The notes under the pieces are model-generated. The model saw only the letters and a program-made list of their open reading frames with translations. It did no database searches and was not told where the DNA came from. Positions 1-8,735 of a stretch of 64,000 nucleotides of DNA are shown one piece after another. Within the stretch, counting starts at the first letter, position 1. The number at the start of each line of letters is the position of its first letter. The translations under genes were made by a program, and so were the position numbers. The DNA is from Saprospiraceae bacterium (lineage in GTDB: Bacteria > Bacteroidota > Bacteroidia > Chitinophagales > Saprospiraceae), in contig JADKAS010000033.1 of assembly GCA_016715245.1 (NCBI GenBank), positions 62,001 through 126,000 of the forward strand, in the 5' to 3' direction.

Positions 1-179
1 GCATCAAAATAAAAAATCGACATTGTTCAGACCATATTTCATATCTCTATATCAACTATCACCCTTTTGTCATTTGACAAGAACACCCCATTTAATATCC
101 CTAAACCCCTTGGAACAAATAGTGCCCAACACTAAAACAATGTATTATTCTTTAAAAGGAAAAGCTTAAATACATACAC

Positions 180-2810
180 ATGAAGTATTTTTTTCTTCTT
201 TTAAATATCGTTATCCAAACACATGCATTAGGTCAGCAGCCGGACATAGTGTTTCATCACATCACACAGAAAGACGGATTGAGCTACAACATAATCAATT
301 GTTTTTTAAAAGACAGCCGGGGAATATTATGGATTGGCACCTATAACGGGTTAAACAAATATGATGGAGCACATTTTTATACTTTTCACGGTGGTCCGAA
401 TAAAAATACATTGCCAAACAATACAGTACATAAACTTGCTGAAGATAAGCAGGGAAATATTTGGGGTGCGACAGATAATGGTGTCTTTTGTTTGAATCCA
501 GTTACAGGATATTTTAAAAATTATCAACTACCTACGAAAAACGGACGGACAGGTGTGTATAACATTCTTTGTGATAGTAAAGGAGTCATATGGGCAGCTA
601 ACTATTTCAATCTTGTTTTTTATAATAAAGTTACAGACCGTTTTCAAAAGGCTGAAAACAATACAAAATTTCCTGATTTAGATATTCGAAAAAATGGATT
701 AGAAGAAAGCCCTGACGGCAATGGTTTTTGGATTACTGATAAACAGGGATTAATTTATTATGACAAAAAAGCAAGAAAATTTTCCCGGATTTTTAACAAT
801 ACCGACAAAAATCCGGCAAAAAATTCTGGTGCATCTTCCCTTTGCAAAACTAAACATGGCCATTTTTGGTATGTAGACAACGATGCAAAAAAAATTATTG
901 GTTTTGATCCATTAACCAAAAAGGAAAAATATTTAATTTCCACACCGGAAATTACAAAAAGTGGTCAGGCAGCTACTTTGTTTGAGGACAATAATCATAT
1001 GTTATGGCTTTCAACGTGGAAATATGAGTTGTTTATGATTGATTACCTTAATGGAAATACTATCACAAAAATAAGGCATAATAAAAATGATGTTTCCAGC
1101 ATAGCCGGTGATTTTTTTTGGGATGCCTTTCAGGAAACTGATGGCACTTTGTGGTTGGGTACTGTAGGCGGGATTTCAAAAAGCAATCATTACCGGTCAT
1201 TTTACAAAGTTCACCATTTTCAGACAGACCTTAACAGCACAGAAAATCCTTCGATAAATTTTGTATCTGAAAACCCCTGGGATAAAACGTGGTGGATTGG
1301 CACTAATAAACAGATTATAATGCAATATAATCCTGCAACATCAAAAACCACAAAGTATGCGCTGGATGAATTTATACCTAATGCCGATAAAAAAACACCG
1401 ACAGGGGTGTACAGAATGATATTTTTAAAAGATAGTACACTACTTTTTTCCTACTATGGTGCATGGATTAAAAAAAAGGGGACAAATAACTTTTCACCCA
1501 TTACTCTGCCTCCCCCATTTACCTCCTGGGTACTCAGAGATGCAGTGTTGTATAATCAAAAAATATTGTATTGCACTGCTGTAGACAAACTGCTTAAATG
1601 GGATTTGCAAACAGGAAAACTCGACAGTCTTGTTTTCACAAAACCTTTTATCAATGAAAAGAACAGGCTTTATCTGGGAGTGCCAAAGGTTGACAAAAAC
1701 GGCAAAGTTTGGATATTGAATGGAACGAATTGGCTTACATATACCGATCAAAATCAATTGCATCCCTTACAGATGAAATACCAGGATACCTCTGCTGCAG
1801 ATGACGGTTATTTTACAAGTATGATTATGGATAGAAAGGGTGATTTATGGATGTCAAAAAAAGGAGATGGCTTAATTTATTACAACCCTTCAAAAAATTT
1901 AAGCAAACAGTATAAACAGTATGATGGCCTGGTCATGGATCATATCATGGCCACTGCAGAAGATGCCAGTGGCAAAATATGGAGCGCTTGCTACAATCAA
2001 TTTTCAGTATTTAACCCTCTGCTCAAAAGTTTCTATAATTTTACATTGCCGATAAGTGGTAACAATTACAATTATGTAAATTTTATGACACCACTTAAAA
2101 ACGGAAATATTATCGCCAGTATTAGGGGTGACATTGTAGAATTTTACACAGAAAGACTTAAGCGCACCCAAGTTCAGGACAAGCCATTGATAAGTATGGT
2201 TTCCATAAATGGTTTGGACAGCAATTTTGATTCAAAAAAGGCACTGGAACTGGCACCTGATGAAAACAGTTTGCGCATAAAATTTGGCATGCTAACTGAT
2301 AATCTGATTACACCTTATGAGATGCTGTACATGCTGGAAGGTGCAGAAAACAATTGGAGCCATATCTCCACAAACTTTGAAGCCAGTTATAATAGCCTTC
2401 TGCCCGGAGATTATATTTTTAAGGTAAAGGCTGTAGCAAAAGATAAAAGTTGGCAAACTGATGACGCCACATTAGCGATACATATAGCCACTCCGTTTTA
2501 TAAAACATGGTGGTTTTTGCTGCTGCTGCTAATGGCAACAGCAGGCGCCATAACGACTCTTTACCGATGGCGAATTAATCAAAAAGACAAATTAAGGATG
2601 CTGGAAAGTAAATCTCAAATGCTCGAAAAAGAAAAGGCAAGGGTGATGTACGAAAGCCTCAAACAACAACTCAATCCACATTTTTTATTTAACTCCCTGA
2701 CTTCACTATCAGGATTGATTGAGCTTGACCAGGAATTGGCCGGATCTTTTTTAACACAAATGTCAGGCATCTACCGATATATTTTAAAAATTGAGACAGG
2801 GAATCAGTGA
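180..2810 (+). CDS. Propeller-type LytS-like sensor histidine kinase, 5' part of a split gene
   Basis: Membrane sensor kinase. Residues 1-19 look like a signal peptide. Residues about 20-640 carry repeated short motifs of the two-component-regulator propeller type (for example GILWIGTYNGLNKYD, GNIWGATDNGVF). A Y_Y_Y-like domain follows at about 690-760, one transmembrane helix at about 773-793, a short coiled coil, and the start of a His_kinase domain with QLNPHFLFNSL (phospho-acceptor His834). The frame then ends in TGA at 2808, before the ATPase part. The rest of the kinase is in the -1 frame from 2807. Adding one A at about 2794 (GAGAC to GAAGAC) restores a continuous protein reading IEDRESVTLKDEL, so a one-base deletion or sequencing error is the simplest reading. 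The LytTR regulator at 3347 is the likely partner. Ligand unknown. Confidence 0.9.
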   Translation: MKYFFLLLNIVIQTHALGQQPDIVFHHITQKDGLSYNIINCFLKDSRGILWIGTYNGLNKYDGAHFYTFHGGPNKNTLPNNTVHKLAEDKQGNIWGATDNGVFCLNPVTGYFKNYQLPTKNGRTGVYNILCDSKGVIWAANYFNLVFYNKVTDRFQKAENNTKFPDLDIRKNGLEESPDGNGFWITDKQGLIYYDKKARKFSRIFNNTDKNPAKNSGASSLCKTKHGHFWYVDNDAKKIIGFDPLTKKEKYLISTPEITKSGQAATLFEDNNHMLWLSTWKYELFMIDYLNGNTITKIRHNKNDVSSIAGDFFWDAFQETDGTLWLGTVGGISKSNHYRSFYKVHHFQTDLNSTENPSINFVSENPWDKTWWIGTNKQIIMQYNPATSKTTKYALDEFIPNADKKTPTGVYRMIFLKDSTLLFSYYGAWIKKKGTNNFSPITLPPPFTSWVLRDAVLYNQKILYCTAVDKLLKWDLQTGKLDSLVFTKPFINEKNRLYLGVPKVDKNGKVWILNGTNWLTYTDQNQLHPLQMKYQDTSAADDGYFTSMIMDRKGDLWMSKKGDGLIYYNPSKNLSKQYKQYDGLVMDHIMATAEDASGKIWSACYNQFSVFNPLLKSFYNFTLPISGNNYNYVNFMTPLKNGNIIASIRGDIVEFYTERLKRTQVQDKPLISMVSINGLDSNFDSKKALELAPDENSLRIKFGMLTDNLITPYEMLYMLEGAENNWSHISTNFEASYNSLLPGDYIFKVKAVAKDKSWQTDDATLAIHIATPFYKTWWFLLLLLMATAGAITTLYRWRINQKDKLRMLESKSQMLEKEKARVMYESLKQQLNPHFLFNSLTSLSGLIELDQELAGSFLTQMSGIYRYILKIETGNQ

Positions 2811-3187
2811 CACTAAAAGATGAGCTGGAATTCGTAAAATTATACATCAGTTTACAGCAGACCAGGTTTAGTAAAGGGCTGAAATTTGAAATAAATGTTC
2901 GGGAAGAGTTTTTGCATTACAAAATAGCTCCAGTGACATTACAAAATCTCATTGAAAATGCCATCAAACATAATATCATTGATGCTGAAACTCCATTGGT
3001 TATTGAAATATATGTTGAAGAAGAATATATTGTCGTTAAAAACAATTTAAATAAAAAAAACATGGTCGAAACTTCCAATAAAAAAGGATTGGCACAATTT
3101 AAAAAACTTTATAAATACCTGAGCGACAAACCGATAATCGTTGAAGAGAATAAAGAATGTTTTATCATTAAAATTCCATTGCTTTAA
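2807..3187 (+). CDS. ATPase (C-terminal) part of the split sensor kinase
   Basis: This 126-residue piece continues the kinase that stops at 2810. It begins at a GTG overlapping the upstream stop by four bases (GTGA). It holds the end of the His_kinase domain (VTLKDELEFVKLYI) and a HATPase_c-like domain with the N-box NLIENAIKHN. Alone it would have an ATP-binding lobe but no sensor or phospho-acceptor histidine. Either the gene is broken, the sequence lacks a base, or the two halves are made separately by translational coupling across the GTGA overlap. I favour the first two because the reconstructed junction matches the usual LytS-family sequence. A purine-rich AGGGA lies just before the GTG but is weak evidence in this phylum. 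Confidence 0.8.
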   Translation: MTLKDELEFVKLYISLQQTRFSKGLKFEINVREEFLHYKIAPVTLQNLIENAIKHNIIDAETPLVIEIYVEEEYIVVKNNLNKKNMVETSNKKGLAQFKKLYKYLSDKPIIVEENKECFIIKIPLL

Positions 3188-3346
3188 AAATAAATGTATG
3201 AAATGAGCATGAATCCATCTTTGTGGAACCTTCCTTGCCGTCAGGCAGGCATAAACCAGGATGGTTATTTTCATGCTGATTCCACCTGCCAACCCTACGG
3301 TACGGCGAAGCAGGTCTGATCATTAAAAACAAATAAAATTAACCAG

Positions 3347-4117
3347 ATGAAAGCCATCATTATCGAAGACGAAGAAATCATAGCCAAAGTGCTCTTAAAT
3401 AAAATAAAAAAAGTCGCACCTGACATTGATGTGGTTACCATTCTGCCAAGTTTGAAAACTGCCCGAAAGTGGTTTGGCGAAAACGCCGAACCCGATCTGT
3501 TATTTATGGATATTCAGCTTAGTGATGGCGTCAGTTTTGATATCTTTAATGACTTTAACCTGAAATGTCCTGTCATATTTACGACAGCCTATGATGAGTT
3601 TGCTATTCGCGCTTTTAAAGTCAATGGTGTTGATTATCTTTTGAAGCCCGTTATTGATCAGGATTTGGCAGAAGCCATCAACAAATGTAGAAAATTATTA
3701 GAAAAAAATGAATTGCCCTTTCGCGATATGACTTCATTGATACAATCTTTGACCAATCCGGATTCCGCCGCCAGATATAAAGAAAAATTTATAGTGAATG
3801 TGCGCAATCAATGGATGCCTGTTAACGCCAAAGACATCGCCTGTTTTTGTAAAGAGATTGTCAATTATATATATCTGCTAAATGGCGAGCGATACGCTGT
3901 GGACTTTGTCACTCTTGAAGAAATAGAAGACGTACTTGATCCTAAACAATTTTACAGAGCTAACCGCCAGTATATCATTAATGTGGATGCTATTCATACG
4001 GTAAAGCCGGTAGAAAACTCTAAACTGATCATAAAATTAAAAGAGCCAAACCATAAACTGGAGATCGATATGAGTAGGGTCAAAAGCCCTGAGTTTAAAA
4101 AATGGTTGGATAGATAA
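3347..4117 (+). CDS. LytTR-family response regulator
   Basis: A 256-residue regulator of the AlgR/LytR type. Residues 1-120 form a receiver domain with the acidic pocket EDEE near residues 7-10, phospho-acceptor Asp55 (LLFMDIQ) and the conserved Lys in YLLKPV near residue 104. Residues about 150-255 are a LytTR DNA-binding domain (FYRANRQYIINVDAI is typical). It follows the split kinase by about 160 bp in the same direction, the standard arrangement of a cognate pair, so it is probably phosphorylated by it. The gap between them holds a GTCAGGCAGGC sequence shared with the hairpin arrays further right. Targets are unknown. Confidence 0.93.
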   Translation: MKAIIIEDEEIIAKVLLNKIKKVAPDIDVVTILPSLKTARKWFGENAEPDLLFMDIQLSDGVSFDIFNDFNLKCPVIFTTAYDEFAIRAFKVNGVDYLLKPVIDQDLAEAINKCRKLLEKNELPFRDMTSLIQSLTNPDSAARYKEKFIVNVRNQWMPVNAKDIACFCKEIVNYIYLLNGERYAVDFVTLEEIEDVLDPKQFYRANRQYIINVDAIHTVKPVENSKLIIKLKEPNHKLEIDMSRVKSPEFKKWLDR

Positions 4118-4302
4118 TGTTTATGTTTTCTTACAAATTTTGGTGAGTTTTACCTTAATTTGGATTTCAAACACTTCAACATAAAAAATAGTCATTTCAA
4201 TAAAAACTATTTAAATATAACATTTGCTGTTACCATCTTTGTGACTTTATAATAAACAAGATATATTATAATTTTTTATCAATAAATCATCAAATCTTTT
4301 AC

Positions 4303-4602
4303 ATGGATTTTATATCAAAATCAACATTTTACGTAATGTTCGGTATTTCTCTACTGATGGTGCTTTTCTTTTTTGGAAGTACAATTTACGGCATCCAAAA
4401 AGCCAACACCAAACCTGTTGAAACTATTATTTTGGCGATAGCGGGAATCCTGATCTGTACAGGTTCATACCTGTCATATCAAGTTATGAATAGTGGTGAC
4501 AATTACGTGTACGGATGTGGCATTTTAGGTTTGACATGGTTGGTAACTATTCTTATGGTTATCATTGGTTTTTTGGTTTTCGTGCCAGTACATTGGCAAT
4601 AG
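4303..4602 (+). CDS. Small three-helix membrane protein, paralogue 1
   Basis: A 99-residue hydrophobic protein with about three membrane helices (residues about 8-28, 38-57 and 68-92) ending in HWQ. It shares a layout with the genes at 4634, 4938 and 5922: an N-terminal FYVMFGIS helix, a central helix followed by Y-x(5-9)-G, and a final GLTWLV-type helix. I know no named family for it. The repeated copies in one direction suggest tandem duplication. An adhesion, immunity or stress role could be imagined, but nothing in the sequence decides it. The ATG at 4303 is chosen because it aligns with the start of paralogue 2. Confidence 0.75.
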   Translation: MDFISKSTFYVMFGISLLMVLFFFGSTIYGIQKANTKPVETIILAIAGILICTGSYLSYQVMNSGDNYVYGCGILGLTWLVTILMVIIGFLVFVPVHWQ

Positions 4603-4633
4603 AGATTTTTACCTTTTAAAATATTAGTAACAT

Positions 4634-4936
4634 ATGGATTTTTTGTATAAAATGGCATTTTATGTCATGTTTGGTATAAGTTGTATTTTAATAATTTATT
4701 TATCCACTCATATGGTATCTATTTTCTTGGATGCTTATGGAAAAAAGTCTGAAGTCGTAATCATCTTGATTGGATCGATAATTTTAGGAACAGGATTATT
4801 TAAGGCTTACCTTTCCATTCAGACCGGCGATCATTTTCTGTTTGCAAGTGGAATAATCGGGCTTTCATGGCTGGTGAGCTTAGTAGTAATATTGATAGGG
4901 TTACTCTTTTTTAATGGTCCGTTAAAGTGGAATTAA
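4634..4936 (+). CDS. Small three-helix membrane protein, paralogue 2
   Basis: A 100-residue membrane protein closely resembling the gene just upstream: MDFLYKMAFYVMFGIS against MDFISKSTFYVMFGIS, then GSIILGTG, a short TGDHFLF segment and GLSWLVSLVVILIG, ending in LKWN. Three predicted helices. It starts 31 bp after the previous gene and stops 1 bp before the next, so the three are likely one transcript. Function unknown. Confidence 0.78.
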   Translation: MDFLYKMAFYVMFGISCILIIYLSTHMVSIFLDAYGKKSEVVIILIGSIILGTGLFKAYLSIQTGDHFLFASGIIGLSWLVSLVVILIGLLFFNGPLKWN

Positions 4937-4937
4937 G

Positions 4938-5237
4938 ATGATTTTTATTCAGAAACTTTTGTACTATTGTTTGCTTTTCGGAACCACACTATTGAGTATT
5001 TTTTACATATATACCGCCATTTTTAAAAGACATGAAGGTGAAAATGTGCCCTATATGAAAGAAGTATTTGGCATTGTTTCACTTTTTGTATTGGTAGTTT
5101 TGTATAAGGCATATCAAACCGGAGAGTTGCAGGAAAGATATACCGCGGGGATTGGCTTTATCGTTTTGTCCTGGCTTTGTTGGGGACTTGTGTTATTAGG
5201 ATATGTCATATTGGCTAAATACCAGGGAAGATTTTAA
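4938..5237 (+). CDS. Small three-helix membrane protein, paralogue 3
   Basis: A 99-residue membrane protein, more diverged than the two upstream copies. It keeps the length, three helices, a YKAYQTGEL segment matching YLSIQTGDH of paralogue 2, and a last helix beginning FIVLSWLCWG. It starts 1 bp after the preceding stop, consistent with a shared transcript. No known function. Confidence 0.72.
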   Translation: MIFIQKLLYYCLLFGTTLLSIFYIYTAIFKRHEGENVPYMKEVFGIVSLFVLVVLYKAYQTGELQERYTAGIGFIVLSWLCWGLVLLGYVILAKYQGRF

Positions 5238-5308
5238 TGTAAAAAAAACAAATAGAACATAAATAATAATATATTGTGTGATTATTATATTTAACATTTT
5301 GATTTTTC

Positions 5309-5584
5309 ATGTCAGAATATTTGCCGGACAATCAGATAGACCAGAAAATAAGTTGTCACACTCAGAGATTAGCCGGGCATGGAAAAATCCATCCAAAAAA
5401 TTTAAACCGGCATAAAAACAATTACATTCAATTGTATGTACATAATATGACCAAGTCAGATGAAAATGGAAATTATCAGGTAAACTTCAAAGAGTGTGAC
5501 CATTTTCTGGCAAAATTAAAAAGTGAAAAGGTACATCTCGGAAGAATACTTCAGCTTTTGGAAACGATATTTTATAAACATTGA
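5309..5584 (+). CDS. Small hypothetical protein
   Basis: A 91-residue soluble, basic protein that I do not recognise. It has several His and Cys residues, but the two cysteines are far apart and form no metal motif. It lies between two members of the small membrane protein family and just before a decayed gene, so it may itself be a remnant. The reading frame is open and starts with ATG. The gene call is moderate and no function is offered. Confidence 0.4.
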   Translation: MSEYLPDNQIDQKISCHTQRLAGHGKIHPKNLNRHKNNYIQLYVHNMTKSDENGNYQVNFKECDHFLAKLKSEKVHLGRILQLLETIFYKH

Positions 5585-5597
5585 TGAACAATATAGA

Positions 5598-5839
5598 ATG
5601 AATCCTAAAAACGAAGGCCCGCCTGAAGGGTTTGACATGTATTTAGTCTTACACACACAGGAGCCGGAAGAAGTGCTGAATAATGTAAAAAAGTAAAATA
5701 TAAACTAAGAGAATTGAATATAGGTATTGCTGTTGTTGAAGCAGAAACCATTTGAACAGATTGGACTTATAACTTCGAACTGACAAAAATGAATAATAAA
5801 TGGTACATCGATTATATTTCATTAAAAGCACAAGATTAA
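5598..5839 (+). pseudogene. Decayed gene remnant
   Basis: Pieces of one protein in different phases. Residues GFDMYLVLHTQEPEEVLNN run in one frame from ATG 5598 to a stop at 5694. The next frame continues naturally as KYKLRELNIGIAVVEAET, meets an in-frame TGA at about 5756, and goes on as TDWTYNFELTKMNNKWYID to TAA 5837-5839. At least one frameshift and one nonsense codon are needed to join them. The pattern of a short enzyme-like or NTF2-like fold ending in NKWYID suggests a former small secreted or lumazine-domain-like protein, but this is weak. Confidence 0.45.
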
Positions 5840-5921
5840 ACGTATGTGCACAATATGCCATTTTTTCATTTAATACAAGTCGATTTTTTTATCTTACGTC
5901 AAAATATTAACTTTCTTTATA

Positions 5922-6239
5922 ATGAAATCATTGATATTAATTTTAACCATTTTGTACAGCGTAGTCGCCATATACACAGCTTATATGGCTATTATACATC
6001 TGTTTGTTTATTTTGCCAATCAAAGGTTGGGACACACAGAGTCTTTCAGGTTGCCATTGATTTATCTTACATGTGCTTTACTGTTTGGAACAGTAAGCTT
6101 TATAGGGTACAAATTGTTTTCCGGCAGTTCAAGCCACTTTCTGTTAAAGACCTGGTTTTATCTCCCTGCCACTGCAGTAGGTTTATATGTATTATGGGCC
6201 ATCTTACTTGTATTTTCTTCAGGCGGTAAATGGAATTGA
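5922..6239 (+). CDS. Small membrane protein, diverged paralogue 4
   Basis: A 105-residue hydrophobic protein with three to four predicted helices, ending in GGKWN like the LKWN end of paralogue 2. It shares the size and rough helix spacing of the 4303-5237 genes but has a longer hydrophilic stretch (NQRLGHTESF) after helix one. It stops 7 bp before the zinc-ribbon gene, so the two are probably co-transcribed. Membership of the family is inferred from size, position and C-terminus, not from strong identity. Confidence 0.65.
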   Translation: MKSLILILTILYSVVAIYTAYMAIIHLFVYFANQRLGHTESFRLPLIYLTCALLFGTVSFIGYKLFSGSSSHFLLKTWFYLPATAVGLYVLWAILLVFSSGGKWN

Positions 6240-6246
6240 CCATACT

Positions 6247-6852
6247 ATGAAAGAAAATTTGAGGTATACCGGCGATCCTGAGAGGCTCTATGATTTTATG
6301 GACGAGTTTACCGTACACTGTCATAAATGTGATGGCAAGGCAGAAGTTTCTATTCCTTCCCATTTTGACTATAAAAATGCTGTATTAAAATGTACGTCTT
6401 GTCATTATTCTGAAAAAGCAATTGATCGTATCAGACATAAACCAACCGGCAAAGCAAAATGTCATCAATGTTTGGAGTTTTTAGATCTAACCGTTTTGAA
6501 GGGATATAAAAGCATCCCATCTTATGTAAATATTACATGCAAATATTGTAAAACGATCAATAAAGTCAACGAAAACTGGGAGCCTTATATTGCTAAATAT
6601 CATGATTCCGGAATAATTGATCCTGCCTTTGGATTGCCCCTTTGGTATCAGGATATTGTGAAAGGCAATATCATTTGGGCATTCAATATGAGACATCTTA
6701 CTGAAATTAAAAACTATGTCAAATCGACCTTAAGAGAGCGCACAACAGACAAATTTAAAATGACTATGGTGGAGAAATTACCTGATTTTATTAAAATGGC
6801 AAAAAACAGGGAGGAAGTCCTGAAGGCGTTACAGGGCATGGTATCGAAATAA
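6247..6852 (+). CDS. Zinc-ribbon protein (TFIIB-type ribbons)
   Basis: A 201-residue soluble protein with four CxxC pairs: CHKC and CTSC form one ribbon (residues about 19-58), CHQC and CKYC a second (about 77-105). The rest is helical with aromatic residues (GLPLWYQDIVKGNIIWAFN), then a charged C-terminal helix region. Such proteins in Bacteroidota are usually annotated only as TFIIB-type zinc-ribbon-containing and often sit in accessory islands. I start at ATG 6247 because upstream in-frame codons would overlap the preceding membrane gene. Function unknown. Confidence 0.75.
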   Translation: MKENLRYTGDPERLYDFMDEFTVHCHKCDGKAEVSIPSHFDYKNAVLKCTSCHYSEKAIDRIRHKPTGKAKCHQCLEFLDLTVLKGYKSIPSYVNITCKYCKTINKVNENWEPYIAKYHDSGIIDPAFGLPLWYQDIVKGNIIWAFNMRHLTEIKNYVKSTLRERTTDKFKMTMVEKLPDFIKMAKNREEVLKALQGMVSK

Positions 6853-6981
6853 GGCACCTAAAGAGAATGTACGAAGTATTCTGTTAACATAGGCGCTGAT
6901 AATCCTTTGTAATCTGCCTCCATACATTCCTGACTTTATTCACACCAATTGTCTTTTGAAATTAATTGAATTTATAAAAGG

Positions 6982-8052
6982 TTATTTTTCGATTTCAATA
7001 AATTTTTTCCTGCATAATTCAATTGCTTTGACTAATTCCCCGGTTTTTTCTCTAAAATCATTTCGTTTTACTTCAAGAAGTGCCTTTGACAACAAAACCA
7101 ATTGGTTATCAAATTGCATATAGTGGTCTGAAAACTGATACTCAATAGAACTCAACATTTTATCTAAATTTAATGAATTTAAATCATTTGGTGAAGTTGC
7201 TTCATTATTTACGAGATTTGTTACCATTACTGTTAAACAGGTTATACTTTCACCAAAAGGCTCAACCATAGTTTGTATATTTTCAACTGAATACGTACTC
7301 AAAAAATGATATACCTCCGGCCAATAATAATCTGCCGGATGGCAATTTCCTAGTAAGTCACTTAATTGTTTTTCCCAATCGGGAAATGATTTTATTTTTG
7401 TCATTGCAGAATCAACTACCACTTTTTCATTAGACACGCGGGTATAATAAAGAATGTCTGTAACTTTTTTGCAGTTATGTATATTCTCAAGTGTTTGTTT
7501 ATTATGATAAAGTTCTTCACTCTGTGGCCTTGTAATTATATATTTCAAAAAATCAAAATTAAAATACATATATAGAGCACAGCCAATAAAAACATTCAAC
7601 ATTAACGGTAATCTGAATGATAGTCCAGTATGTATTGGACTACCATTTTGATAAATGAAAAGACCAAATGGTATGATCATTAACAATGGGACCCAGATAT
7701 AAGCCGTATATGCCATTAAGTCTTTCACCTTTGCAATAGACTGGTATTGATAGGTAGACCAGTCAAGTTTAATCATGATGGCATTAAAAAACGCATATAA
7801 AATAGCCATCATCCCGAAGAATAATGCAATATTTCTTATTGATGGGTTTGAAGAAATCCAGTCGAACGAACCGATTTTATTAATTTTTATCGTCAAAAAA
7901 ACACTTAGCGCAGAATAGCTCAGAAATAAAAATCCCATCAATATCAATGGTAATGAAAAATGTCCGACATTTCCATTGCTTTTCAAAGAGTTTAAAATAA
8001 CAGAAATTACATAGATCGAAAGAAGTAAGATGAAGGTTGTTTTAATATGCAT
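6982..8052 (-). CDS. Hypothetical membrane protein with cytosolic helical tail
   Basis: A 356-residue protein. The first about 175 residues hold five or six membrane helices (for example LILMGFLFLSYSALSVFL and the helix around LMLNVFIGCALYMYF). The remaining about 180 residues are soluble and helical (MTKIKSFPDWEKQLSDLLGN, later LLSKALLEVKRNDF). No catalytic motif seen. Downstream of the smaller membrane protein at 8195 on the same strand, about 140 bp apart. Not recognised. Confidence 0.72.
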   Translation of the reverse strand: MHIKTTFILLLSIYVISVILNSLKSNGNVGHFSLPLILMGFLFLSYSALSVFLTIKINKIGSFDWISSNPSIRNIALFFGMMAILYAFFNAIMIKLDWSTYQYQSIAKVKDLMAYTAYIWVPLLMIIPFGLFIYQNGSPIHTGLSFRLPLMLNVFIGCALYMYFNFDFLKYIITRPQSEELYHNKQTLENIHNCKKVTDILYYTRVSNEKVVVDSAMTKIKSFPDWEKQLSDLLGNCHPADYYWPEVYHFLSTYSVENIQTMVEPFGESITCLTVMVTNLVNNEATSPNDLNSLNLDKMLSSIEYQFSDHYMQFDNQLVLLSKALLEVKRNDFREKTGELVKAIELCRKKFIEIEK

Positions 8053-8194
8053 ATGAAGTATTTTTATATTTTATTACATCTATTCCTCAAAGTTTTCCAC
8101 TCTATTAAAAAGCTGACTATTTGAATAATTTTGGTTTGTCCGGTTTTACAAAATAAAAATAGTATTTTTTTTTGAATGGAATGCCAATAAAAAA

Positions 8195-8572
8195 CTACAT
8201 TTTGGGGTTCATTTTCAAAACACTTATTAAAATACTTCCGGCAACAAGTCCAACAAACAAAAACAACATACCTGCAATATAAGTAGTGCCAATGCCCGGG
8301 CCCTGTTGTACGTAGGAAGATGTCAAATGTTCCAGGGTGAGATGTCCAAAAACAAGCGATACAATCCATATTCTCGCTAACAACCATTGATGGGAAGAGA
8401 ATGGCGTCCAATATAGCGCAAAGAGCAATATTGTCATCAATGGCACCCAATACCAACAGTTTAGGATAATAGTATCTAATAATTTGTTTGGAAGGATATG
8501 GGTTTTAGTTAGTATTCGGGTTGAAAAATAAATAAGTATCCAAATTGTTTCCGGGCCAAGGAGGTATTTCAT
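8195..8572 (-). CDS. Small hypothetical membrane protein
   Basis: A 125-residue protein with about four membrane helices (around residues 8-20, 40-58, 68-82, 98-118). It begins MKYLLGPETIWI and ends in a short basic tail KMNPKM. Unknown family. It could be transcribed with the membrane protein at 6982, since it lies just upstream on the same strand. Confidence 0.6.
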   Translation of the reverse strand: MKYLLGPETIWILIYFSTRILTKTHILPNKLLDTIILNCWYWVPLMTILLFALYWTPFSSHQWLLARIWIVSLVFGHLTLEHLTSSYVQQGPGIGTTYIAGMLFLFVGLVAGSILISVLKMNPKM

Positions 8573-8735
8573 GAGTTTATTTTTTGTTTTGCACTCTCTG
8601 AGTGCATGTTATTAAGGCCACATGGAATTCGCATGAAAATAATCATCACTGTTTGTGTGTTACTGCTCATGCTCATTTCATTTAATATTAATTTTTAATT
8701 TTTAAGAGAGTTTTTAACTTCGTGTTATTCAGAAA

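Noticed and set aside
2783..2789. T TTA AAA -1 slip site in the kinase
   Set aside because: It is in the right frame, but after slipping the second codon is TGA (2792-2794), so it cannot join the two parts.
5649..6229. Other open frames overlapping the small membrane proteins
   Set aside because: They run in other frames across the supported genes and decayed remnant, with poor amino-acid composition.
8633..8698. 21-residue hydrophobic small protein (plus strand)
   Set aside because: Short, lies in an AT-rich gap with no promoter, and has nothing to support expression.
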